6,394 bases of DNA from Aquificota bacterium (GTDB lineage Bacteria > Aquificota > Aquificia > Aquificales > Hydrogenothermaceae): positions 1 through 6,394 of the forward strand of contig JAADEU010000050.1 of assembly GCA_013153235.1 (NCBI GenBank), written 5' to 3'. Below, piece by piece: positions 1 through 6,394 of this stretch (the first letter of the stretch is position 1; each line of letters starts with the position of its first letter). The notes below the pieces were generated by a model that was not told where the DNA came from, ran no database searches, and saw only the letters and a list, made by a program, of their open reading frames with translations. A program made the position numbers and the translations under genes.

Positions 1-366
1 CAGAATCTTGAGAAAGGTTTTCAGGCAAAATACCATCTCAGGATTTTCAAGGGGATTCTCTGTTATAAGTACATCCTCCGGTAATCTTTCTAAAAACTCC
101 AGACATCCTCTATACCTGTAGATATCTTCCACATCTTTCTGGGAAGATATTCCTTTTCCCTTTCTTGATATCTCCAAATGAAACAACTTTTTCATAAAAT
201 GGTAAAGACTTACAAAAAACTCCCCTTTTATTGAAGGATACTCCGCCTCAATCTCCTCTGGAGGCATCCCTGATAGAATTGATTCTACCAAATCCTCTAC
301 GGTAATCCGTGTGCCTCTAAAAACAAACTTTCCGCCCCTGATATTCTTTTCCCTGTAAATATCCAT
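1..366 (-). CDS. DUF433 domain protein, 3' end outside window
   Basis: I translated this from the reverse strand: an open frame of 122 codons with no stop before the left edge. Residues about 8-55 match the DUF433 family: an RGGKFVFRGTRITVEDL core (the usual form is GxPvIrGTRipV), then SGMPPEEI and AEYPSI. DUF433 proteins are small winged-helix-like proteins. Many are encoded beside a PIN-like DUF5615 protein and are thought to be antitoxins; that is family knowledge, and no partner is visible here. Residues about 56-122 are an extra charged region I do not recognise, so this protein is longer than the usual 70-80 residue family member. The ATG at 366 is chosen because GGTGAG lies 6 nt upstream; the in-frame ATG at 372 directly abuts that site and is too close. 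The gene follows addA by 58 bp in the same direction and may be cotranscribed. Family call fairly sure; function unknown. Confidence 0.8.
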   Translation of the reverse strand, partial: MDIYREKNIRGGKFVFRGTRITVEDLVESILSGMPPEEIEAEYPSIKGEFFVSLYHFMKKLFHLEISRKGKGISSQKDVEDIYRYRGCLEFLERLPEDVLITENPLENPEMVFCLKTFLKIL

Positions 367-372
367 TACCAT

Positions 373-378
373 CTCACC
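373..378 (-). promoter_or_regulatory. Ribosome binding site of the DUF433 gene
   Basis: On the reverse strand GGTGAG (matching the GGTGA part of the consensus) ends 6 nt before the ATG at 366. It decides between two closely spaced ATG codons, because the other one (372) starts directly after it. Confidence 0.7.
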
Positions 379-405
379 TGAAACAGGATTCTCTGGGTAA
401 ATATA

Positions 406-419
406 CAGTAAACAGTAAA
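406..419. repeat. Perfect 7-bp tandem duplication in the addA-DUF433 spacer
   Basis: CAGTAAA occurs twice head to tail on the plus strand (TTTACTG twice on the coding strand) in the 58-bp spacer after the addA stop. The repeat is a sequence fact. It may be replication slippage or a short binding site; nothing shows a function. The spacer has no convincing terminator, which favours read-through from addA into the next gene. Confidence 0.5.
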
Positions 420-424
420 TCCGG

Positions 425-3418
425 TCAATTCACCTTTATCAGTTTTCCTGTCCACAGGAGTGCCAGTTTTGGTACCACAGTTCTACCAGGAAACAGTTTC
501 TCTACGGCCTTTTTGTACAGCAGTGCCTGTGGAGAATATTCTTCAATAATTCTTTTTTCCTGAGCATCATCAAAATATCTGCCTGTCTTAAAATCAAGCA
601 CGACTATCTGTCCTCCGGTCTCATAAACAAGGTCAATCCGGCCCTCCACAAGGGTCTGACCATCCAGAAGTGTAAATGGCATCTCCCTGAACAGGATATT
701 CGATGATTTAAGTTCCTCCAGAATCTCTGAACCGGAAAATTTCTCCAGTATATCCCCTGCTGCAGAAAATACCTCATCCCTTACATCCGGGGGAAGCTTC
801 GAGGTATGTATGTCAAGAATCCCCGGGGCCTTCTGGATATCAAAATTCCTGAAGTCTATAAACTCAAGAACATGGTGTACCGCCGTTCCAATCATTGCTG
901 CCATATCACTTCCCAGGGAAAGACCTGTTCTTCTGTCTCCTGTATCCAGTAGCTCTGTAACCGTTGTCATCCGGAGGGCATCTTTGAAGCTGGATGTCAT
1001 CTGTTTTATCTTTTCTTCCTCCTTTTTTACCTGCCTGAGCTTTTCTTCAAAATCCCCAGTATCCCCACCAACCTGTGATGCAGTCTGGAAGTTTACCTGG
1101 CTTACATTTACCCTTTTGACAAGACCGTTATTTTCAGCTGCAGAAATAAAACCGGAGAACCTGTTTTCCTTTTCTTCCTCCGATTCAATAAATATAAGCC
1201 TTTCCTTTGCCCTGGTTATAGCCACATAAAAGAGTCTTTCCTCTTCATTTTTCCTCGCCTGAATAATATCCTCCTTCAGTCTGTGAAGGTCTTTTGAGAT
1301 AACCTTTCTGGATGGGAAGTAAAATAGCAGTTGCCCCCTATGAACAACCACCTCACCACCCCTGCTGTTCAGTCCTGTATTTGAGTCAAGCCTCGAAATA
1401 AGAGGCAGTATTACAGCTCTGCTCTCAAGACCCTTTGACCTGTGGATTGTCTGAAGAACCACCGCATCACTTCCCTGTGAGTATGGCAGGGGTACCTGTG
1501 CCCTCTCACTCCACAGGATGAATTCCCTGAGGGAGTATCCCTCGGCGGTTTTTTCCTGGGCAACAGCCTCAAGTTTTTTAACCAGGTCAACTACAGCAGG
1601 ATTATCTGACAGCATACACAGGATTTTTCCTGCTTCTGCCTGAAGCACAGCTTTTAGAGCTTCAGCCGGGGTAATATTTCTCCTGTACTTAATCATTCTG
1701 AGCACAGGAGATATTACCGAATTTTCTATAATCTTTACAGGTTCCTCCCTGTTCAGGTAAATCTCCCTCTCCTCTGCAGCTACAAATGGCGATTTCAGGA
1801 CATGGAGAAGATTAATTTTATCTTCAGGAAATGCAATGAGTCTGAGGAGGTTCATCAGATATTTTACTTCTCTGACATCAAAGAGACCTGTGTCTCCGTA
1901 TGATACTGCCGGAATGCCAAGTTCAGACAACCTGTGTCTGAATACCTCCATGTCCTGATTTTTCCTGAACAGCACCATTATATCCCTGTATCTGTAGCCT
2001 TCGGAACGGAGTTTGTTTATTATTTCCCCTGTTAAACAAGCCTGCAGTTCCAGTAAATCCCCCTCTTCACCGATTACGAATCTCTCAACCGCCCCCTCAC
2101 TGCTACTGTTCCATTTAACAGGTTTCCTGTAATCCCCGTCTATATGCCTGAGCAGGTCTGTTTTTTCCAGCAGTAGATTTGTAAATCTGACTATACTGGC
2201 AGTACTCCTGTAGTTTTTCTCAAGAACCACATTTTCAAAACTGCCATTTTTTATAAACTCAAAATAAGCATCCAGACTTGCATCTCTCCAGGTGTATATA
2301 CACTGTTTCGGATCACCGTATATATGGAGATTGTTCCGTGCAAGGCTCTCAAGTATTCTGGCCTGGACAATGTCTGTGTCCTGAAACTCATCAACAAATA
2401 TGTAATCAAACTTCTCTGACAGGGCATTTTTTATTTCAGGATGGTTTTTTAAAAGGCTTTCTGTTTTTAGCAGTATATCTGTAAAATCCAGAACCCTGTC
2501 CTCTGATTTCTTTCTGTCAACATACCTTTCGAAGGAGTAGTACTTTTCCAGGATGAGATTCACCTTAAGGTCCATACCCTCAACACCTAAACTGTACAGC
2601 TTCTCAAATAGCATCCTGTCCAGAAGTCTAAACTCTTCATTTTTTATAAGTCTGTTGAATATCTCCTTCCCACCGGTTGACCGGGGTCTCTTTATTAAAA
2701 AGGCCTTTCTATCTGTTGGTCTGTCGTCTTCCTTTACAGCCAGAACATTTCCTGTCTGGAGGCTGGACATAATCCCTTCAGGTGAGTACCGGAATATCTC
2801 CCTTTTAAACTCCTCAAGTTCACCGCCAAACCTGTCAAGTATCTGTTCCAGTACGGACTTTGCCTCCACCCTCAGAAGCTGAACTTTTCTGTTCTGATTT
2901 CTTATATCCGGAAAAGATTTTTTTACACGGCCTCTGTTTTTATAGAAGGTTATAAATAGCTCTTTTATAGACTCCCCCCTTTCGTCAAAAAACTCAAGTA
3001 TGTTTGACCAGCTATCCACATCAAATTCATCATTGAGCCAGCTTTCAAAAACAGGCTGGAGGTATTCATCAACGCTGTCAGACATAATTTCTGTGGAACT
3101 GTCTATCCCTGTGATTTCTGGATACTTTCTGAGTATCCTGAGGAAAACACTGTGGAATGTGCCTGTATAACTGCTGTCTATAAAAAGGAGTTCCCTGTGG
3201 AGCCGCACCTTTATCTGCTGGGGAACGGAGGCATCCTGCAGCATATCTTTTATTCTTGATGAGATTTTTTCTTTTAGTTCTGAGGCAGCCTTCTCTGTAA
3301 ATGTTAGAATCAGCATTCTCCTGAGGGAGACCTTCTCTTTTTCTATTTTCTGGATGATATCACTTACCAGACTGTACGTCTTTCCCGTCCCTGCAGAGGC
3401 AATATAATTGATATTCAC
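425..3418 (-). CDS. addA: AddA-type helicase-nuclease subunit
   Basis: This is the ATP-driven motor and one nuclease of an AddAB complex, which unwinds and resects double-strand ends in the cytoplasm before RecA loading. Superfamily 1 (UvrD/RecB) motifs appear in order: Walker A ASAGTGKT at 7-14; Ia LTFTEKAASEL at 38-48; TGTFHS near 85-90; Walker B VDEFQDT at 342-348; III GDPKQCIYTWRDA at 368-380; IV KNYRS at 401-405; V TIHRSKGLE at 657-665; VI EERLFYVAITRAK at 726-738. An acidic, Lys/Glu-rich linker (about 788-806) leads to a PD-(D/E)XK nuclease: GTAVHH 844-849, GRID 926-929, LDFKTG 941-946 and QALLY 964-968, so H848, D929, D942, K944 and Q964 are the likely catalytic set. At 997 residues it is shorter than Bacillus AddA (about 1230). 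Only six residues precede the Walker A motif, and no Q motif is seen. The start is GTG with GGAGGA 6 nt upstream; it overlaps the addB stop as GTGA. Upstream in frame there are 11 codons to a stop, so no longer N-terminus is available. RecB is less likely because the partner is AddB-like. Confidence 0.93.
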   Translation of the reverse strand: MNINYIASAGTGKTYSLVSDIIQKIEKEKVSLRRMLILTFTEKAASELKEKISSRIKDMLQDASVPQQIKVRLHRELLFIDSSYTGTFHSVFLRILRKYPEITGIDSSTEIMSDSVDEYLQPVFESWLNDEFDVDSWSNILEFFDERGESIKELFITFYKNRGRVKKSFPDIRNQNRKVQLLRVEAKSVLEQILDRFGGELEEFKREIFRYSPEGIMSSLQTGNVLAVKEDDRPTDRKAFLIKRPRSTGGKEIFNRLIKNEEFRLLDRMLFEKLYSLGVEGMDLKVNLILEKYYSFERYVDRKKSEDRVLDFTDILLKTESLLKNHPEIKNALSEKFDYIFVDEFQDTDIVQARILESLARNNLHIYGDPKQCIYTWRDASLDAYFEFIKNGSFENVVLEKNYRSTASIVRFTNLLLEKTDLLRHIDGDYRKPVKWNSSSEGAVERFVIGEEGDLLELQACLTGEIINKLRSEGYRYRDIMVLFRKNQDMEVFRHRLSELGIPAVSYGDTGLFDVREVKYLMNLLRLIAFPEDKINLLHVLKSPFVAAEEREIYLNREEPVKIIENSVISPVLRMIKYRRNITPAEALKAVLQAEAGKILCMLSDNPAVVDLVKKLEAVAQEKTAEGYSLREFILWSERAQVPLPYSQGSDAVVLQTIHRSKGLESRAVILPLISRLDSNTGLNSRGGEVVVHRGQLLFYFPSRKVISKDLHRLKEDIIQARKNEEERLFYVAITRAKERLIFIESEEEKENRFSGFISAAENNGLVKRVNVSQVNFQTASQVGGDTGDFEEKLRQVKKEEEKIKQMTSSFKDALRMTTVTELLDTGDRRTGLSLGSDMAAMIGTAVHHVLEFIDFRNFDIQKAPGILDIHTSKLPPDVRDEVFSAAGDILEKFSGSEILEELKSSNILFREMPFTLLDGQTLVEGRIDLVYETGGQIVVLDFKTGRYFDDAQEKRIIEEYSPQALLYKKAVEKLFPGRTVVPKLALLWTGKLIKVN

Positions 3419-6069
3419 TGATTTTCCTCCATAAATTCTACAGGACAGAATTCAGCCAGCTGGCATAAATAACAGACCTGTCGGTCCTTTTTAGGGACAA
3501 AATTTCCCCTTAACAGTTCCCCTATATAAGCCCCGACGGTTCTCTCAGCTTCAGAGATTCTGTGTTCATCATCCACGATATAAAACCCATCCCCATCCAG
3601 TACGGCAAATATACCTGATTCTTTCACCCGATGGCCTTTTTCCTTTAGAATCTTGCTGTATATAACAATCTGGCTGAACTCCCTGATAAGCTCCCTGTCG
3701 TTAAGCCCATTTCTGACAGGTTTTCTGCCTGTTTTGTAATCGTATACGTACAGATTCCCATCCCTGTCTGTTTCTACCCTGTCAATTCTACCCCTGAATA
3801 TTCCATTTTTATCCTCAACTTCCCTTTCAAGGAGCTCCCTGACGATGGTTCTGCCGGCAATCTTCATCCTGTTTAAATCCCTCTGTATAAAGTCAACAAT
3901 CCTGTCGGCGGTTTTCTCAATCATTTTCAGCTCAAATGGCCTGTAAGGGGGAATCACCTGGTCTAAAAGGGGTCTCAGACCTTCTACTATCTGCGTTCTG
4001 ATATTGTTTTTATTTCTGTGGAAGTACTCCTCTGGATTCTTATCTGGAAGGTCCCTGTAAAACCTGTACAGGACTTTATGAATTACCTCCCCTGCTCCGG
4101 TAGGGGAAATTCTTCTCTTCTGGTCTGTATCTTCAGACCTAAACCCTGCAATCCCTGTATAAAAATATCTGTAGGGACATTTTATGTAACTGGAAAAGAC
4201 AGATGGGTACAGCGGTGGTTCTGGTACAGCCTCCTGTATATAAAAATCGTCTGTGGAAATCCTTTTCCACCTGTCCCATCTTTCCTTTATCTGCTTCATA
4301 CGGCCGTCCATCTGCCATAGCCACAGGGCATTCTCCATCAGAAAATCCTCAAGGAGAATCCCTTTAGTTTTCACCTCAACAGGCTGTGTACCGGTTATTC
4401 TCAAAAGCTCCTCTATAATAACCGATGGGGCTGTCTTTCCCTGATTTTCCGTATACAGCAGATAAATATCTGTCTCCCTGTCCAGAAGCGAAACAAAGCC
4501 TGCAAGCTGGTGCATAAGGAGGTGGAAGGGATAATCAAATCCCCCAAGTTCCTCTGCACCGGCCAGAATCTCATCTGCAGCTGTCAGGGGAAATTCCCCA
4601 GAATTAAGATTTAAAAAAAACAGAGCCGAGAAGTTATGTCCCTCTGCTTCTGTTGGGGAAACCACCTTAACGGCAGGATACCTGACCTTTACTTTTTCTT
4701 TTTCCCTGCTGAAAAAACTCCTTATTATTCCGGCAAACTCCCTAAATGTTATATTTTCATACAGCCTTCTGTATAGGCTGCTTTGGGATAGTTCCTCTAT
4801 TATCATACGGAGAAACTCTACAGTTTCTAAATTCTTCAGATAATCTGTTACAGATTCTAATTTTTGTAGAAAATCATCCAGTTTCCCCTCTTCCGGAAAA
4901 TTCACAGTGTCCAGCAGGGATACAAATCTTTTATCCAGCGATGGAAAAACCATCTCCTTTAAAAGCTGAAAGCCTTCAAGGCCCTCAAACTCCCTGAGTA
5001 TTTCTTCAATGGCATCTATATTTCCTGTGTTTATCAGTTCCTCCGATAAAACAGACTGTATCTTCTCAACAGAAAAATTACCTTCCTTCAGCAAAATCAG
5101 ATTAAGGAGTCTTGCATAAAGCGGCTCATCAACATATCTCACTTCTTCTGTAAGGGTGTAAGGTATACCGTACTTATCAAACAGAGCCTTCAGAACCGGG
5201 GTGTACCTTTCCTGAAGGGGCAGAACAACACCTATTCTGTAAGGGGGGACTGACTGTAGCAGTTCCAGTATTTGCTGGGCAACATACTCCACCTGGGAAT
5301 AAAAGTCAGCCGCCTTAAAAATACGGATATTGCTGCTCTTTACAGGCTCTGTATACTCAAATCTGTATATCCTTCTGCCGGCTTCTATGTTTGGATGGTA
5401 CTCTTTCTCCTCTATGTGGTCTTCTGTCAGGGATTTATAAAAATCTATCACTTCACTGAAGTAGACATAATTCTGGTAATAACCTGAATTTTCAAGGATA
5501 GGGAGAAAAACATGGAAACTACCAGAGAGGGATTTCAGTTTTTTAAACAGTCTCTGGTACAGTGGAGGAAGGGTTCTTATGCCAAAAATCACCATGTAGT
5601 CTGTGTAAAAGTCTGTATCTGTATCCAGCGCCTTCAGGTGAACATCTTCCCTGTCCAGATAACCCCCTGTTGCCAGAAAATCTGTGTAGTCATTTATTAT
5701 CTGTCTTGTAAACCCTGACCGGATATTCTCCAGGGGAATGGAATACTCTTTTATATGCTGAACCAGAAGTCCAAAATCCTCAGGAAGTCCATCGAGGAAA
5801 TATCCCCTCCTGTAGAGGAATCTCCTGAAAACCATATCCCTTTCAAAATCCTGAAGTGGCTCCAGGGAGGTCAGTTTCCGTGATATATCAATGGGGGTAT
5901 AAAAGTATGTATTTGCAATGATTCCCCTGTTTTCAGCAAGGAATTCCTTCAGATAACCTGCCATCTGGTTTGTAAAGACGATAAATGTAAATCTGCTCCC
6001 TGGTGGAGCAGTATTGTAAAGTTTAAGAAGGTGGTTTTTCAAAAATGAATAACTGCCTGTATAAAGCAT
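3415..6069 (-). CDS. addB: AddB-type nuclease and iron-sulphur subunit of the AddAB helicase-nuclease
   Basis: This is the partner subunit of AddA: an inactive helicase-like body plus a second nuclease that would cut the other DNA strand. Numbering is from the ATG at 6069 (884 residues). The first half is weakly conserved: a motif Ia-like FIVFTNQMAGYL at about 29-40, and a motif V-like stretch at about 468-494 (SPTEAEGHNF, then LNSGEFP) resembling the AddB EARGLEF...GLNEGxFP pattern. The C-terminal PD-(D/E)XK nuclease has GEVIH with H664, GRID with D763, VYDYKTG with D777 and K779, and QIVIY at 800-804. Four cysteines in the AddB iron-sulphur arrangement surround it: C631 in KCPYRYFY, then C866, C869 and C875 (C-x2-C-x5-C) near the end. 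There is no P-loop; the N-terminus reads LYTGSYSFLKNHLL. Bacillus AddB is about 1166 residues, so this is a short version. An upstream ATG at 6081 would add four residues, but it has no ribosome binding site, whereas 6069 has GGAGG 5 nt upstream. The gene order addB-addA is as in Firmicutes. Confidence 0.9.
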   Translation of the reverse strand: MLYTGSYSFLKNHLLKLYNTAPPGSRFTFIVFTNQMAGYLKEFLAENRGIIANTYFYTPIDISRKLTSLEPLQDFERDMVFRRFLYRRGYFLDGLPEDFGLLVQHIKEYSIPLENIRSGFTRQIINDYTDFLATGGYLDREDVHLKALDTDTDFYTDYMVIFGIRTLPPLYQRLFKKLKSLSGSFHVFLPILENSGYYQNYVYFSEVIDFYKSLTEDHIEEKEYHPNIEAGRRIYRFEYTEPVKSSNIRIFKAADFYSQVEYVAQQILELLQSVPPYRIGVVLPLQERYTPVLKALFDKYGIPYTLTEEVRYVDEPLYARLLNLILLKEGNFSVEKIQSVLSEELINTGNIDAIEEILREFEGLEGFQLLKEMVFPSLDKRFVSLLDTVNFPEEGKLDDFLQKLESVTDYLKNLETVEFLRMIIEELSQSSLYRRLYENITFREFAGIIRSFFSREKEKVKVRYPAVKVVSPTEAEGHNFSALFFLNLNSGEFPLTAADEILAGAEELGGFDYPFHLLMHQLAGFVSLLDRETDIYLLYTENQGKTAPSVIIEELLRITGTQPVEVKTKGILLEDFLMENALWLWQMDGRMKQIKERWDRWKRISTDDFYIQEAVPEPPLYPSVFSSYIKCPYRYFYTGIAGFRSEDTDQKRRISPTGAGEVIHKVLYRFYRDLPDKNPEEYFHRNKNNIRTQIVEGLRPLLDQVIPPYRPFELKMIEKTADRIVDFIQRDLNRMKIAGRTIVRELLEREVEDKNGIFRGRIDRVETDRDGNLYVYDYKTGRKPVRNGLNDRELIREFSQIVIYSKILKEKGHRVKESGIFAVLDGDGFYIVDDEHRISEAERTVGAYIGELLRGNFVPKKDRQVCYLCQLAEFCPVEFMEENQ
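3425..3430 (-). promoter_or_regulatory. addA ribosome binding site inside the end of addB
   Basis: GGAGGA on the reverse strand lies within the final Glu codons of addB, 6 nt before the addA GTG. With the GTGA stop/start overlap this predicts reinitiation or coupled translation, giving balanced amounts of the two subunits. Confidence 0.8.
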
Positions 6070-6074
6070 CCACC

Positions 6075-6079
6075 CCTCC
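6075..6079 (-). promoter_or_regulatory. addB ribosome binding site that moves the start to 6069
   Basis: GGAGG on the reverse strand sits 5 nt before the ATG at 6069. The first G of this site is the last base of the upstream in-frame ATG at 6081. That codon therefore cannot use it, and the sequence before it (GGCACCTTTCTT) offers no Shine-Dalgarno match. Confidence 0.7.
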
Positions 6080-6081
6080 AT

Positions 6082-6105
6082 AAGAAAGGTGCCTTGTAGG
6101 CACCT
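6082..6105 (-). terminator. Hairpin with short T-rich tail between the RAM-domain gene and addB
   Basis: On the reverse strand AGGTGCC, loop TACAA, GGCACCT forms a perfect 7-bp stem (arms 6099-6105 and 6087-6093), starting 10 nt after the stop codon at 6116-6118. It is followed by TTCTT, a weak U tract when the stem's last T is included, and then almost at once by the addB ribosome binding site. It may be a weak intrinsic terminator that insulates addB, an attenuator, or a 5' leader hairpin affecting addB mRNA stability. The tail is too short and interrupted to be sure of termination. Confidence 0.45.
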
Positions 6106-6115
6106 GTGTATACTT

Positions 6116-6394
6116 TTATATTTTCACTACCATACAGGTTGTTGCTTTTTTTACACCTCTTATAGAGTGGATGTCCCTTATAACCACCTTCCCTATCTCG
6201 TTCTGGTCTTCACCCTCAAGGAACACGATTATGTCGTAAATACCCGTAACAACGTCTGCAGACCTGACATTTTCTATTTTTGAAAGCTCCTCCATAATGT
6301 AGGGAATGTCTGGAGGGTTTGCCTCAATCAATACATATGCCGTTGATTTGTCCTTTATATCTATCTCTTTCAGCAGCTCAGAAAAGGGTATAGG
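6116..6394 (-). CDS. Lrp/AsnC-type ligand-binding (RAM) domain protein, 5' end outside window
   Basis: The frame is open from the right edge to a TAA at 6116-6118, giving 92 visible codons. The last 75 or so form an Lrp/AsnC effector-binding domain (ferredoxin-like beta-alpha-beta-beta-alpha-beta): STAYVLIEANP, a helix MEELSKIENV, the hallmark VTGIYDIIVF, then IRDIHSIRGVKKATT and the final strand MVVKI. In this family the domain binds small molecules such as amino acids and drives dimer or octamer assembly. The 17 visible residues before it (PIPFSELLEKIDIKDK) do not look like the usual link from an Lrp helix-turn-helix. This could therefore be a stand-alone RAM protein with a short N-terminal extension, but a DNA-binding domain beyond the edge cannot be excluded. 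A TTG at 6331 is an open codon inside the domain and not a credible start, since it would remove the first beta strand. The gene lies upstream of addB in the same direction, separated by a 46-bp spacer containing a hairpin. Confidence 0.85.
   Translation of the reverse strand, partial: PIPFSELLKEIDIKDKSTAYVLIEANPPDIPYIMEELSKIENVRSADVVTGIYDIIVFLEGEDQNEIGKVVIRDIHSIRGVKKATTCMVVKI

Noticed and set aside
377..387. Short inverted repeat CCTG-TTT-CAGG on the coding strand, overlapping the DUF433 ribosome binding site
   Set aside because: Only four base pairs with a 3-nt loop; too weak to claim as a regulatory hairpin, and such a match is expected by chance.
367..429. Open frame from just before the addA stop running into the DUF433 gene
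   Set aside because: It has no ATG, GTG or TTG before the two ATGs at 372 and 366, and the translated segment resembles no known extension. A clear ribosome binding site supports the ATG at 366.
810..1229. Plus-strand open frame of 139 codons
   Set aside because: It lies opposite the AddA nuclease and linker region. Its Ser/Leu/Phe-rich product looks like a complement of real coding sequence, and no ribosome binding site or family match is seen. Other plus-strand frames (for example 2553-2882, 4018-4320, 4746-4997, 5272-5487) fail for the same reasons.
4139..4324. Minus-strand open frame of 61 codons
   Set aside because: It lies wholly inside addB in another frame, over well-supported AddB residues around the first cluster cysteine, and has no recognisable product.
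425..6069. Possible RecBC or AdnAB instead of AddAB
   Set aside because: RecC lacks the intact nuclease and the four-cysteine cluster seen in the partner here. AdnAB subunits both carry motor motifs, while only one subunit does here.
6107..6112. Promoter -10-like TATACA on the minus strand before addB
   Set aside because: No -35-like hexamer is found at 16-18 nt spacing, and initiation would fall inside the hairpin. The AT-rich run is better explained by the end of the upstream gene.

Overview
The window carries four genes, all on the minus strand, packed with almost no non-coding DNA. In transcription order (right to left) they are: the 3' end of a gene ending in an Lrp/AsnC-type ligand-binding (RAM) domain; addB; addA; and the 5' part of a DUF433-family gene that runs off the left edge. 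The two large genes encode both subunits of a compact AddAB-type helicase-nuclease, the machine that resects DNA double-strand ends and prepares them for RecA.

Organism: the coding strand is purine-rich, Arg is mostly AGG/AGA, Ile is often ATA, and the Shine-Dalgarno sites (GGAGG, GGTGA) are strong. A few sampled lines give G+C in the low 40s percent. This fits a thermophilic bacterium, and Aquificota (Persephonella-like) or a similar deep-branching group is my best guess. It is an inference from composition and protein style only.

Layout: 6116-6394 is the RAM-domain gene (5' end outside the window). 6070-6115 is a short spacer with a perfect 7-bp hairpin and the addB ribosome binding site. 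3415-6069 is addB; its start is better placed four codons inside the longest open frame. It overlaps addA (425-3418) by four bases (GTGA), so the two are translationally coupled. 367-424 is a spacer with a 7-bp tandem duplication and the ribosome binding site of the DUF433 gene (1-366, 3' end outside). No stretch over 300 bases lacks a gene. I see no tRNA, rRNA, insertion sequence, prophage or CRISPR array.

How the genes work together: AddA has all the superfamily 1 helicase motifs and a C-terminal RecB-family nuclease. AddB has a degenerate helicase-like body, a second intact nuclease, and the four cysteines of the AddB iron-sulphur cluster. Together they should form a dual-nuclease, single-motor AddAB. 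The flanking genes have no obvious part in recombination. Nothing here amounts to a new system; the points of interest are the stripped-down N-termini of both subunits, the inter-gene hairpin, the long DUF433 protein and a marked codon-pair bias.
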